Assembly (NCBI RefSeq): GCF_963082655.1
Contig: NC_081554.1
Span: 59,316,933 to 59,380,932, forward strand
DNA length: 64,000 nucleotides
Source: Stomoxys calcitrans
Taxonomy: Eukaryota; Arthropoda; Insecta; Diptera; Muscidae
Direction of reading: 5' to 3'
Position numbers and translations under genes: made by a program. Shown piece by piece: positions 12,221 through 22,696 of this stretch (position 1 is its first letter; the number at the start of each line of letters is the position of its first letter). Below the pieces are notes generated by a model, which had not been told where the DNA came from, searched no databases, and was given only the letters and a program-made list of their open reading frames with translations.

Positions 12221-12482
12221 AAGCCACCTAAGCGCAGAGGTTAGCATGGCCGCCTATGACGCTGAACACCTAGGTTCGAATCCTGGCGAGAACATCCGAA
12301 AGAATTTTCTGCGGTGGTTATGAGGTGTTGGTGAGATACTTTGCCATGTAAAAACTTCTCCCCAAAGAGGTGTCGCACTGCGGCATGCCGTTCAGATTCG
12401 GCTATAAGTAGGAGACCCTTATCATTGAGCTTAAACTTGAATAGGTTAGCACTCATTGATATGGCAGAAGTTTGCCCCTTTT
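12221..12482 (+). mobile_element. tRNA-derived SINE, near full length
   Basis: It has the A-box-like TAAGCGCAGAGG (12229-12240) and a perfect B box GGTTCGAATCC (12273-12283) about 33 bp apart, the spacing of an RNA polymerase III internal promoter. The body contains CTTTGCCATGTAAAAACTTC, GAGGTGTCGCACTGCGGC and the tail ATCATTGAGCTTAAAC. It serves as the reference copy for the five other fragments in the window. It sits between the RTE relic and a DINE element. Confidence 0.85.
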
Positions 12483-12483
12483 C

Positions 12484-14077
12484 ATACCCTCCACCAAAGG
12501 AGGGTATAAAAATATAATTTCGTCATTATATTTGTGACTACTCGAAATATTCGTCTGAGACCCCATAAAGTATATATATTCTTGATCGTCATGACATTTT
12601 ATGTCGATCTAGTCATGTCCGTCCGTCTGTCCGTCCGTCCGTCTGTCTGTCGAAAGCACGCTAACTTCCGAAGGAGTAAAGCTAGCTACTTGAAATTTTG
12701 CATAAATACTTCTTCTTAGTGTAGGTCGGTTGGTACTGTAAATGGGCCATATTGGTCCATGTTTTGATATAGCTGTCATATAAACCGATCTTGGGTCTTG
12801 ACTTCCTGAGCCTCTAGCGTGCGCAATTCTTATCCGATTGTAATGAAATTTTGCATGACGTGTTTTGTTATGATATTCAACAACTGTGCCAAGTTTGGTT
12901 CAAATCGGTTCACACCCTGATATAGCTGTCGTATAAACCGATCTTGGGTCTTGAATTCTTGAGCCTCTAGAGGGCGCAATTCTTATCCGATTTGAATGAA
13001 TTTTGCACGAAGTATTTTGTAATGATATCCAACAACTGTGCCAAGTTTGGTTCAAATCGGTTCATAACCTGATATAGCTGTCATATAAACCGATCTTGGG
13101 TCTTGACTTCTTGAGCCTCTAGAGGGCGCAATTCATATCCGATTTGAATGAATTTTTGCACGAAGTATTTTGTAATGATATCTAACAACTGTGCCAAGTT
13201 TGGTTCAAATCGGTTCATAACCTGATATAGCTGTCATATAAACCGATCTTGGGTCTTGACTTCTTGAGCCTCTAGAGGGCGCAATTCATATCCGATTTGA
13301 ATGAATTTTTGCACGAAGTATTTTGTTATGATATCCAACAACTGTGCTAAGTATGGTTTAAATCGGTACATAACCTGATATAGCTGTCATATAAACCGAT
13401 TTTGGGTCTTGACTTCTTGAGCCTCTAGAGGGCGCAATTCTTATCCGATTTGAATGAATTTTTGCACGAAGTATTTTGTTATGATATCCAACAACTGTGC
13501 TAAGTATGGTTTAAATCGGTACATAAACTGATATAGCTGTCATATAAACCGATCTTGGGTTTTGACTTCTTGAGCTTCTAGAGGGCGCAATTCTTATCCG
13601 ATTTGAATGAATTTTTGCACGAAGTATTTTGTTATGATATCCAACAACTGTACCAAGTATAGTTCAAATCAGTTCACACCCTGATATAGCTGTCGTATAA
13701 ACCGATCTTGGGTCTTGACTTCTTGAGCCTCTAGAGGGCGAAATTCTTCTCCGATTTGGCTGAAATTTTGCACGACATATTTTGTTATGATATCCAACAA
13801 CTGTACCAAGTTTGGTTCAAATCAGTTCACACCCTGATATAGCTGTCGTATAAACCGATCTTGGGTCTTGACTTCTTGAGCCGCTAGAGGGCGCAATTCT
13901 TATCCGATTTGGCTGAAATTTTGCATGACGTATTTTATTCTTACTTTCAACAACCGTGTCAAATAAGGTTAAAATCGGTTCATAACCTGATATAGCTGCC
14001 ATATAAACCGATCTGCGTTCAATGGTAGAGGGTATATAAGACTCGGCCCGGCCGAACTTAGCACGCTCTTACTTGTT
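12484..14077 (+). mobile_element. DINE-1/mini-me-like element, complete, 153-bp array
   Basis: The 5' end is TACCCTCCACC with GGAGGGTATA, then TATATATTCTTGATCG and the GTCC/GTCT run (12616-12652), matching the mini-me/DINE-1 layout. The body is about eight tandem units with CCTGATATAGCTG landmarks at 12916, 13068, 13221, 13374, 13527, 13680, 13833 and 13986 (152-153 bp apart). The 3' end is the hairpin CTCGGCCCGGCCGAACTTAG followed by CACGCTCTTACTTGTTCT. No coding capacity. Such elements depend on an autonomous Helentron Rep/helicase. Confidence 0.9.
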
Positions 14078-14768
14078 CTTAATGTAATTCTCATGGGCAT
14101 ATTCTATATTCTCTTTAATTAGTACAGTATGATTGTTTTCAGTAGTTTTTAATGCATATCAGCTTCTTTGAAATTTCATTTTGCGCCAGTGGTAGTACGT
14201 TTTTCACGAAAAAAAAAACACACACAACATCAAACGAAAAGGTAACTAGGTCAACATGTCTGCATGTACATATATGGACTATAAGTGGATATTGGGAAAT
14301 TCTCCCCCTCAATACATCGGCAATTTGTGATATACCCATACTCGATAAATAACTCAAAACTGAATGCAAATGAAGTTTGTCTTTTACCTTTTTATTAGTC
14401 AATTCAATGAGCGGGAATCAAAAAGCATACGAAAATGGACAGGGACCTGTTGTATGAGTTGGTGGTTGTGGTGTAGTATGGTTTGCAGTTGGTTTTTTTT
14501 TATTTTTCCAATTCAAAAGTGAATGATTTTGTTATTCCCCGTTGGTTTTAATTTGTTTTTGCAGATAATTGAAATATTTTCAATAGAATGGCTCTGGCTT
14601 TGTTTTTTTTTTTTTTTTTTTTTTTTGGTGAGGATTACCAAATGTGCACTTTATTCCACATTGGTACCCTTAAAATATTTGTATGTACAAACATCCATAT
14701 CAGCAATGTTTGCACTTCTTCTATTTAAAAACGTGACTACTGGACCTATACAAATATATTTGTATGTA
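14078..14768. other. Non-coding stretch with poly-T tract
   Basis: No recognisable gene. A poly-T run lies at about 14602-14626. Short open frames (14139-14402 minus, 14523-14807 plus) look like chance in AT-rich sequence, and the latter runs into the MITE. Confidence 0.5.
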
Positions 14769-15006
14769 TTCGGTTGCCCAAAAAGTAATTGCGGATTTTT
14801 CATATAGTCGGCGTTGACAAATTTTTTCACAGCTTGTGACTCTGTAATTGCATTCTTTCTTCTGTCAGTTATCAGATGTTACTTTTAGCTTGCTTTAGAA
14901 AAAAAGTGTAAAAAAAGTATATTTGATTAAAGTTCATTCTAAGTTGTATTAAAAATGCATTTACTTTCTTTTAAAAAATCCGAAATTACTTTTTGGGCAA
15001 CCCAAT
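14769..15006 (+). mobile_element. Mariner MITE copy 1
   Basis: About 237 bp, with terminal inverted repeats GGTTGCCCAAAAAGTAATT and AATTACTTTTTGGGCAACC and apparent TA target sites. The interior is the same as five other full copies (ACAGCTTGTGACTCTGTAAT and CATTTACTTTC). No ORF is present, so mobilisation would need a mariner transposase. The left TIR has a base change (CGG for GGG). Confidence 0.9.
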
Positions 15007-15175
15007 ATATGATCGAATGACTTTCAGGCTATCGAAAGCAAAAGAAATGTGAAGCGAATTTATTTTAGTTAAATATTAAAATCACAAATGTTTGTATTAT
15101 AGAGCATTGTTAGGTTAGGCTATGTTTACCCAGTATAGTGATGGTCAAAGTTTCACAAAACCAAAAAAAAAAAAA

Positions 15176-15252
15176 GAATGTTAACTTATTGGCATTCAGT
15201 TTTGTGTTACAGACCCCCCGGGCGAAAAATATCGGTATGGCCGTAGCAGAAC
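15176..15252. repeat. 77-bp repeat flanking two DINE heads
   Basis: The segment with TTAACTTATTGGCATTCAGT and GGTATGGCCGTAGCAGAACA recurs at 17876-17950 with few changes. Each copy sits directly outside a DINE hairpin end. It is either part of a longer element or a duplicated insertion site. Confidence 0.7.
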
Positions 15253-15443
15253 AAGCAAATAAAAACTAGCAATGTTCGGCCGGGCTGAATCATGGGTACC
15301 CACCACCATGGATTTCGCTAAAAATTTACCTTTTTGGACTCAGTTTGTATTTGCATTATTTTACAACAATTAAATCGGGATTTGGTTCCGGCTTCTAAGG
15401 TGTCAAGAAGTCATTTCGGGGTATGGGTATTTAAGGGGTCCTA

Positions 15444-15680
15444 TTGGGTTGCCCAAAAAGTAATTGCGGATTTTTCATATAGTCGGCGTTGACAAATTTT
15501 TTCACAGCTTGTGACTCTGTAATTGCATTCTTTCTTCTGTCAGTTATCAGCTGTTACTTTTAGCTTGCTTTAGAAAAAAAGTGTAAAAAAGTATATTTGA
15601 TTAAAGTTCATTCTAAGTTTTATTAAAAATGCATTTACTTTCTTTTAAAAAAACCGCAATTACTTTTTGGGCAACTCAAT
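15444..15680 (+). mobile_element. Mariner MITE copy 2, nested in DINE
   Basis: A 237-bp copy with TIRs TTGGGTTGCCCAAAAAGTAA and TTACTTTTTGGGCAACTCAA, flanked by TA on both sides. It interrupts the DINE at 15253-16321, so it is younger than that element. Confidence 0.92.
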
Positions 15681-16030
15681 ATATCAGTATAATTCGATTC
15701 GGATTATTCTAGACACGGATGCTGCAAGTGATATCAGATTTTTCACAATTTAAAGCCAAATCAGTTGAAAATTGAGGACTTTGGCAGTGCGGGAAATCAG
15801 ATCCGGGGATCGGTTTATATGGGGGCTATATCAGTATACAGACCGATTTGTAACATACTTAGCACAGATGTTTCAAATCATACCAGAAGTCTTTGTGCCA
15901 AATTTCAGCCAAATAAGATGGATATTGAGGCTTCTAGGGGATCAAGATGACAAGTCTGGGAATCGGTTTATACGGTTTATCGGTGTTTATGGGTTTATGC
16001 ACCGATTCTTATCATATTTAGCTTGGATGT

Positions 16031-16141
16031 TAGGCGCCCCGGATTACCAGTACGGGGGAAGAGGGCTCGATTCCTAACAGAGTCCTAGACTCAAAATTGT
16101 TTAAGTGAATCCTTAAAAGACTGCCACTCTTACCTAATCTA
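16031..16141 (+). mobile_element. SINE-like fragment with LINE-type tail
   Basis: About 110 bp inserted in the DINE body, which resumes after it (GAAGTTGAAAGTCAAAAC). It contains GGGCTCGATTCCTAA, a B-box-like string, and ends ACCTAATCTAACCTTACC, resembling the TAACC-rich 3' ends of the LOA LINEs here. It could be a SINE using the LOA tail or a 5'-truncated LINE end. Confidence 0.45.
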
Positions 16142-16323
16142 ACCTTACCCTGCACGGAAGTTGAAAGTCAAAACAAGATCTCTGTGAAAAATTTCAGTCA
16201 AATTGGGTGAAAATTTAGGCTTACGGGGGCTTAAGAAGTCGGTACCGGTAATAGGCTCCAATGGAGGCTATATCTAAATTTGAACCGGTATGGCCCATTT
16301 TCAATCTCCAATGACCTACATCA

Positions 16324-17862
16324 ATAAGAACAAGTAAAAAGGCGTTAAGTTCGGCCGGGCCGAACTTTGGGTACCCACCACCTCGGGTATATATGTAAAC
16401 CACCTTTCATCAAAATTCGGTAAAAATTTTATACCTTATACTCATATACCTCATACCGATCTGAACTATATACGACACGGATGTCGAAAAGCCGAACATA
16501 AGTCACTGTGTAAAATTTCAGTGAAATCGGATTATAAATGCGCCTTTTATGGCAGCTATATCCAAATCTGGACCGATTTGGGCCAAGTTGCATAAACATG
16601 TCGAAGAGCCTAACACAAAGCACTGTCCCAAATTTCGGCGAAATCGGACAATAAATGCCTCTTTCATGGGCCCTAAACCTTAAATCGTGAGATCGGTCTA
16701 TATAGCAGCTATATTCAAATCTGGACCGATCTGGGCAGAATTGAAGAAGGACGTCGAAGAGCCTAATCAAACTCACTGTCTCAAATTTCAGCGACATCGG
16801 ACAATAAATGCGTCTTTTATGGCCCCAAAACCTAAAACCTAGATATCGGTCTATATGGCTGCTATATCCAAATCTGGACCGATCTGTGCGATATTGCAGA
16901 AGTATGTCAAGGGGCTTAACTTAACTCATTGTCCCAAATTTCGGCGTCATCGGTCAATGAATGAGCATTTTATGGGCCCAAAACGATAAATCAAGAAATC
17001 GGTCTATATGGTAGCTATATCCAAATCTGAACCGATCTAGACCAAATTGAAGAAATATGTCAAAGGGCCTAACACATCTCACTGTCCCAAATTTCGGCAA
17101 AATCGGATAATGAATGTGGCTTTTATGGGCCTTACACCATAAATCGGAGGATCGATCTATATGGCAGCTATATCCAAATCTGGACCGATCTGAGCCAAAT
17201 AGACGAAGGATGTCGATTTGGCTTACACAATTCACTGTCCCGAATTTCATCAAAATCGGATAATAAATGTGGCTTTTGTGGGTCTAAGACCCTAAACCGG
17301 AGGATCGGTCTATATGGCAGCTATATCCAAATCTGAACCGATCTGGGCCAATTTAATGAAGGAAGTCGAAGGGTCTAAGACAACTCACTGTCCCAAATTT
17401 CAGCGAAATCGGATATTAAATGTGGCTTTTATGGGCCTAAGAGCCTAAATCGAAGGATCGGTCTATATGGCAGCTATATCCAAATCTGAACCGATCTGGG
17501 CCAAATTGACGAAATTGACAAAATCGCGTAATAAATGTGGCTTTTATGGGCTTAAGACCCTAAATCGGCCGATCGGTCTATATGAGGGCTATATCAAGAT
17601 ATAGTCCGATATAGCCCATCTTCGAACTTAACCTGCTTATGGACAAAAAAAGAATCTGTGCAAAGTTTCAGCGCAATATCTCCATTTTTAAAGATTGTAG
17701 CGTGATTTCAACAGACGGACGGACGGAACGACATGTCCAGATCGTCTTAGGTTTTTACGCTGATCAAGAATACTTTATAGGGTCGGAAGTGGATATTTCG
17801 ATGTGTTGCAAACGGAATGATATAATGAATATACCCCCATCCTTTGGTGGTGAGTATAAAAA
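16324..17862 (-). mobile_element. DINE-1/mini-me-like element, complete, 153-bp array
   Basis: The hairpin end GTTCGGCCGGGCCGAACTTT lies at the left. The array has TCTATATGG landmarks at 17003, 17156, 17309 and 17462, exactly 153 bp apart. The right end has ACAGACGGACGGACGG and the terminus ATACCCCCATCCTTTGG. It belongs to the same sequence subfamily as 8103-10401, 34281-36506 and 59107-60512. No coding gene. Confidence 0.9.
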
Positions 17863-17871
17863 ATAAAAAAA

Positions 17872-18055
17872 ATATGTTAACTTATTGGCATTCAGTTTTG
17901 TATTACAGACTCTCCGGGCAAAAAATATAGGTATGGCCGTAGCAGAACAAACAAATGAAAACGAGCTTTGTTCGGCCGGGCCGAATCTTGGGTACCCACC
18001 ACCATGGATTTCGCTAAAAGTTGACCTTTTTTGACTTATGCTATGGTGGTGTGTA
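17872..18055 (-). mobile_element. Short DINE derivative with duplicated flank
   Basis: It repeats the 77-bp flank and head of the element at 15176-15345 (TTCGGCCGGGCCGAATCTTG, GTACCCACCACCATGGATTT), then after about 20 bp jumps to a DINE 5'-end-like TATGGTGGTGTGTAAAAT. This suggests a large internal deletion. Confidence 0.6.
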
Positions 18056-18213
18056 AAATAACAGCGAATTGAAGCTAGCATGGCTGGTAGCATAAAAAGT
18101 TTGGTCAAGCGTAAATCTTTTGAAATGTCTAAAAGGTGTTGTTTCAAATGTGAGTACGATCCAATGCGGTTTCCCCCAGGTTGTCAATGGTGGTTTTTAA
18201 TTAACCACTTTTG

Positions 18214-18320
18214 TAGGAGGCCAAAGTGGCTCAGAGGTTTACAAGTACGTCAATGATGTTGAAAGCCTGGATTCGAGTTCTGGCGAGAAAATATGAAAAC
18301 ATGTTCAGCGGTGACTATCA
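18214..18320 (+). mobile_element. tRNA-derived SINE, 3'-truncated
   Basis: A-box-like GTGGCTCAGAGG near 18227 and B-box-like GGATTCGAGTTC near 18270, then GGCGAGAAAATATGAAAACA and CAGCGGT, matching the order of the SINE at 12221-12482. The 3' half is missing. Confidence 0.65.
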
Positions 18321-18344
18321 GTCATAAATAAAGCTTCTGTGCAC

Positions 18345-18475
18345 TCATAGAAAAAAGTTTGTTGAAAATAGCAAACACTGTCTGCTGAATATTAGCAGTT
18401 AATTTTACTGCTAGCAGGCTTGCTGCTGAAAAAGTCTGTTGTTTGCTGAAAATGACTGCTGCTTAATTATGAAAG
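18345..18475. repeat. TGCTG-rich degenerate repeat
   Basis: Scattered TGCTGAAAA and GCAGCA-type strings (GTTTGTTGAAAATAGCAAAC, CTGCTGAATATTAGCAG) give partial inverted symmetry. No coding content. Identity unknown. Confidence 0.4.
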
Positions 18476-18483
18476 GGATGTTA

Positions 18484-19415
18484 GAAGAAACAAGTAAAAG
18501 GGTACTAAATTCGGCCGGACCGAATCCTGAGAACCCACTACTGTGGGTTCTGCTAAAAATTTACACAAAATAAATTTAGTTGAAGGCCATAATTTTTTTT
18601 CTACATGTCAAACTTTTGTCAAACTAGCAAAAATTAAAGCTTCTAGGAACCGAACAAGGATGATCTAGAGACAGGTTTACATGGGAGCTATATGGGAGCT
18701 ATATCAGGTTATAAACCGATTTGAACTATATTTGGCCCAGTTGTTGGAAATCATAACAGAACGCTACATGCTCAATTTCAGCCAAATCGGACAATAATTG
18801 CGGCTTGTAAGGGCTCAAGAAGTCATATCGAGAGATCGGTTGATATGGGAGCTATATCAGGTTATAGACTTATTTGGAAAGTATTCGGCACAGCTGTTTC
18901 AAGTCATAACAGTACACCGCATGTAAAATTTTAGCCAAATCGGACAAATATTGCGGCTTCCGGGGGCTCAGGAAGTCAAATTGAGATATCGGTTGATATG
19001 GGAACTATATCAGGTTATTAACCGATTTGAACCATATTTGGCCTAGTTGTTGAAAGTCATAACAAAACACTACGTGCTCAATTTCAGCTAAATCGGACAA
19101 AAATTGCGGCTTGCAATGATAAAAGAAATCAAATCGGGAGATCGGTTGATATGGGAGCTATATCCAAATCAGAACCAATATGGCCCATTTGGAATTGCCA
19201 ATGGCCTACATTAATACCAAGTATCTGTTCAAAATTTCAAGCGGCTAGCAGTAAGGTTTGACCGCTATCGTGATTTCGACAGTCGCACGGACGGACGGAC
19301 ATGGCTAGATCGACTCAGAACGTCGAGATAACCAAGTATGTACATACTTTATGGGGTCTTTGACGTATATTTCGAGGTGTCACAAACGGAATGACTAGAT
19401 TAGTATAACAAAAAA
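18484..19415 (-). mobile_element. DINE-like element, complete, diverged subfamily
   Basis: The left end is AAACAAGTAAAAGGG plus ATTCGGCCGGACCGAATCC. The body has repeated units (GATATGGGAGCTATATCAGG). The right end is GCACGGACGGACGGACATGG, AACCAAGTATGTACATACTT and AACGGAATGACTAGATTAGT. No ORF of interest. It abuts a LINE ORF1 fragment. Confidence 0.85.
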
Positions 19416-19605
19416 GGGCGCAGATCGGAACCTGTGGAAAATGAACTTACAACCGAAAACGCCTTACAATGGACAGTGGTGACACGCAGACCTACAAAGA
19501 ACAGAGGAAAGCCTGAATCCCATAAGAACGTGGTTAGACCACAAGGAGAGCCACTTACATTCCAAACCGGAAGCATCAGCTACGCTGATATAATGTCTTA
19601 TATAT
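19416..19605 (+). mobile_element. LINE ORF1 (gag-like) fragment
   Basis: One plus-strand frame reads ENALQWTVVTRRPTKNRGK, then VVRPQGEPLTFQTG and SISYADIMS before a stop. The W-T-V-V-T-R-R followed by S-Y-A-D-I pattern resembles ORF1 segments upstream of zinc knuckles in R1/LOA-type LINEs. It is trapped between two DINE elements and truncated by both. Confidence 0.45.
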
Positions 19606-19887
19606 AGCAAGTAGGAGCGCGCTAAGTTCGGCAGGGCCGAATCTTATATACCCTCCATCAGGGGTCGTATTTGTCGAGGTCTTCGCGCAGTATCTCTTTT
19701 TTGGCAAATAAAGAATAATGGATAAGAATTGTTATGCTATTAGAGCTACATCAATTAAAGGTCGATTCGGGCCATAAATGAATTGAATGTTGAAGACCAT
19801 AGTAGAAGTCATTGTATAATATTTCAGTCCATTCCGATAAGAATTGCGCCTTGTACGGGCTCAAGAAGCTGAATCGGGCGATCGGAT
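19606..19887 (-). mobile_element. DINE 3' portion, cut by LOA LINE
   Basis: Head GCGCGCTAAGTTCGGCAGGG and TATATACCCTCCATCA, then body sequence up to CGGGCGATCGGATTATAG, where LOA sequence begins. The remainder of the element is not seen on the far side of the LOA. Confidence 0.7.
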
Positions 19888-21229
19888 TATAGTTTGGTGG
19901 TCTGCTATGCAGAAAAAGTGCAACATAAGGACCATACAACAGGTTCAGAGAACATGCCGTCTTGGCATAGGCGGAGCGATGGGGACCACGCCCACTAGGG
20001 CACTGGAGACTATTCTAGATATCCGACCCATTGACATACAGATTAAATGTGAGGCAGCCACTACGGCTATGAGACTTAAGGCGATGGGAGAATGGATTGA
20101 GGATGGGAGCAGCTCATACCATCACGATATAATCGAGGCGACGATAGGAAACCTGGAAGGAAGGGAAGAGGTTTCCGATTGGATACCTGAGATAAACCTT
20201 GAAGTCGAGAGCGAGGCACTGCTGCCATCGGCATAGTCTTCGATTGACGAAACCCTAGTATTGCCATCTGGAAGATCATGTTACACGGATGGATCAAATC
20301 TAAAGGACAGAGTGGGCCTGGGGGTTTACATTGAAAACCCAGGGACTGACATCTGTTTTAGACTGCCTGACCATAATACGGTCCTGCAGGCGGATATCCT
20401 GACGATCACGGAATGCGTGAAGTGATGAGGTGCAAACGCGAGGATGTAGAGTGCATCTTTTCATCTTTACCGACAGTAAAATTGCCATAAGGGCAATAAC
20501 AACCAGGACGGTAAGGTCACGAACAGTTGTGCATTGTAAGAAGGAGATTAACGCCTTCTCTGAGGATGGCAAAATCCGCATCGTTTAGGTGCCGGGCCAT
20601 AACGGAGTAAGGGAAAATGAAAGGGCAGACGATTTGACGATGAAGGCCAGATGACTGCCGTCAATAAACTTTGTTAACCCGAAGCCTTTCTGGTCGACGC
20701 AGTCCGAGTTAAGGGAGTGGGCGACGCATGCGCATGCAACATTGTGGAACAGCGAAACGGTCAGTAGGACGGCGAAAATCCTATGGGGGGATCCAGATCG
20801 TGAGAAGACAAGGCTGTTACTGAAAGGAAGTAAAAAGGAGGTCAGTATAGCTTTTGGTGTCATAATGGGACATATAGGACTACGAGCTTACTTATGTAAA
20901 ATCGGTGCGCCCAGTGATAGCATGTGTAGGGCATGCGGGGTAGATGATGAGACGTTGGAGCATTTCCTTTGTCATTGCCCGGCTTTCGCTTCCAACAGAT
21001 ACCGGTACTTAGGTGGAGACACAATATCAGACATGAACCATCTTAGGGGAGTGGCATTGAAAACAATTAAGGATTTTGTAAGTAGCACGGAATTTCTAAC
21101 TTAAAATTTTCCTTTCAGAGTTTCCTTTTTGGTTTTGAGAGCGCACAAAAAGCCGATTACTGGCTTGGGTGTATGTCCATAGTAGCATGGGGCGGATTAA
21201 TATCTGCACCCTCTTTTCAACCTTACCTA
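19888..21229 (+). mobile_element. LOA-like LINE, RT thumb to 3' end (best C-terminus)
   Basis: Open pieces at 19844-20236 and 20742-21104 give the post-RT linker (QQVQRTCRLGIGGAMGTTPT), RNase H (SGRSCYTDGSNLKDRVGLG, catalytic Asp in YTDGS) and a C-terminal domain with a Cys-His cluster: MCRACGVDDETLEHFLCHCP. The protein ends KDFVSSTEFLT with TAA. About 125 bp of 3' UTR follows, ending TTTTCAACCTTACCTAG. Stops at 20234-20236 and around 20425, plus frameshifts, interrupt RNase H. It is 5'-truncated, as is usual for LINEs. The 3' UTR recurs at 22193-22289, 46259-46328 and 50245-50312. Confidence 0.88.
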
Positions 21230-21232
21230 GCA

Positions 21233-21290
21233 GAATTCATGGTAGTGGGTTCCAATGAATCGGCCCTGCCGAACTTAGCGCGTTTTTATT
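21233..21290 (+). mobile_element. DINE 3'-end fragment
   Basis: ATGGTAGTGGGTTCC, then GAATCGGCCCTGCCGAACTT and AGCGCGTTTTTATT match a DINE hairpin terminus in plus orientation. Only the last 60 bp or so is present. Confidence 0.65.
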
Positions 21291-21358
21291 CGAAATATTT
21301 TTTTGAAGAACCCAAATCACGTTTTTATGTGCTTCTCTTAAAATATCAATGATTGCTG

Positions 21359-21525
21359 TTCGATTCTAGTTTATTCTTAATGATAAGGGACCACCTTTTT
21401 ACAACCAAGTCCGAAGGGTGTGCCGCAGTGCGACAACTGTTTGGGGAAAAGTTTTTATATGGCATAGTACCTCATAAGTTACAATGTCCACCTTTGATTC
21501 TGAACGCCTGGGTTCGAAGGGCACT
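21359..21525. mobile_element. Inverted pair of SINE fragments
   Basis: 21359-21480 is the SINE 3' body in minus orientation (TGCCGCAGTGCGACA, GGGGAAAAGTTTTTATATGG). 21490-21525 reads in plus orientation as a B-box region (TCTGAACGCCTGGGTTCGAA). Confidence 0.6.
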
Positions 21526-21529
21526 AATC

Positions 21530-22065
21530 AAATATTGTCAAATCCAAACTTTGCAGAGATCACATTAAGACAGAGGTTTTTGTAGGTAGACAATGCAGTG
21601 AAACCACCCAAAATTTTACAATTTCAGCAAAATTTAAAACTCGTTCATGTCTTGGACATATACATATGCTGCCATTCACTGGCTCCCTACAATGGTCAAT
21701 ATGCATTTATTTACTTTGTAAGCATTTTCTCTCTTGTTGATATTTCTCAGCCCATTTCCCAGTTTGGCGTGTATTGTCAGTCGACTGGGCATGGAAGGTA
21801 CCTAGCTGCTGCATTGATAACAAATAATTGCTGTTATCGTTGCAGTTGTTACAACATTTCAATGTTGTTTTATTTATTTGTTTGCCGTTTGGCTTGCATT
21901 GGCTAATTTATTTTTGTCCAAAATGATGGAGATCTCAGTGTACACACTTTTGTTGCCAAAAACACGTACATTTTGGTGGGGCGAACACATTGGGGTGGTT
22001 AGGTGTTTGAAAAATGGCAGAAGTTTGGTAAACGAAAAGCCATATAAAACAATTTAAGTGAGAAG
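21530..22065. other. Non-coding stretch
   Basis: No recognisable domain. A 102-codon plus open frame (21598-21906) has no known motif and is probably chance. Confidence 0.45.
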
Positions 22066-22066
22066 C

Positions 22067-22540
22067 AACAAGTAGAAAGTGCCAAGTCCAGCCGGGCCGA
22101 ATCTTGGGAACCCACCACCATGGATTCCGACAAAAATTTGCCCTTATTACTTCGATGCCTTTTTCTATAACTACTTGAGGTTACATTTTAGTACATAGAG
22201 CGCACAACAAGCCGATTACTGGCTCAGGTGGCCATTGTGGCATGGGCGGATTAATATCCACACCCTCTTTCAATCTAACCTAACTCAGTTTGTATTTAAA
22301 TTATTTTGTAACAATCAAACCGGAAATTGATTGCAGTTTCGATAGTCTCAAGAAGTCATATCGAAGGCACAAGCATTTGAGAGGGCCTATATCAGTATAT
22401 AGCCCGATTGAGATCATACTTGGCACGCATGTTGGAAGCCAGTAGGAAGTAGGAAGTTGAGGCTACAAGGAGCTCAAAATGGAATCTGGGGAAAATTGAG
22501 GTTTCGAAGTTTTCAAGAAGTCAAAATTAGAAATCGTGTC
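22067..22540 (-). mobile_element. DINE 3' portion interrupted by a LOA 3' end
   Basis: Head CAGCCGGGCCGAATCTTGGG and CCACCACCATGGATTCC. The body breaks at 22193 and resumes after 22289 at CAGTTTGTATTTAAATTATT, which matches the corresponding point in the DINE at 15253. The 5' end is missing. Confidence 0.75.
22193..22289 (+). mobile_element. LOA-like LINE, 3' UTR-only insertion
   Basis: AAGCCGATTACTGGCTCAGG, GGCATGGGCGGATTAATATC and the terminal CAATCTAACCTAACT match the LOA 3' UTR at 21139-21229. It is a severely 5'-truncated LINE insertion sitting inside a DINE element. Confidence 0.8.
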
Positions 22541-22660
22541 TTGCCACAGAGATATGGCAAGAAATTGTAGAGCAGAAGAGTTGGCAAAACAAGACACTAC
22601 CATACACATTCAAGGGGCACTGAAATCTGTGGGTATAACTCTAGAGCAGTGGCGGGCTAA
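22541..22660 (+). mobile_element. RNase-H LINE, RNase H end fragment
   Basis: The open frame reads CHRDMARNCRAEELAKQDTT and IHIQGALKSVGITLEQW. This resembles the last RNase H motif of I-type LINEs (H-x-x-I-x-G-N-x-x-A-D-E-L-A), with the catalytic Asp replaced by Glu. A (CA)n run follows at about 22661-22675. Confidence 0.5.
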
Positions 22661-22696
22661 TACACACACACACACTTTTACATATATTTGTGAACG

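Larger units (their letters stand above)
15253..16321 (-). mobile_element. DINE-like element with nested insertions
   Basis: The hairpin end TTCGGCCGGGCTGAA and GGGTACCCACCACCATGG mark the 3' terminus at the left. The body has typical lines such as CGGTTTATATGGGGGCTATA. It is interrupted by a MITE (15444-15680) and by a SINE-like segment (16031-16141). The 5' end is lost where another DINE begins at about 16324. Confidence 0.8.

Noticed and set aside
12221..12290. A functional tRNA gene
   Set aside because: A and B boxes are present but the sequence does not fold into a full cloverleaf with acceptor stem, and it continues into the SINE body.
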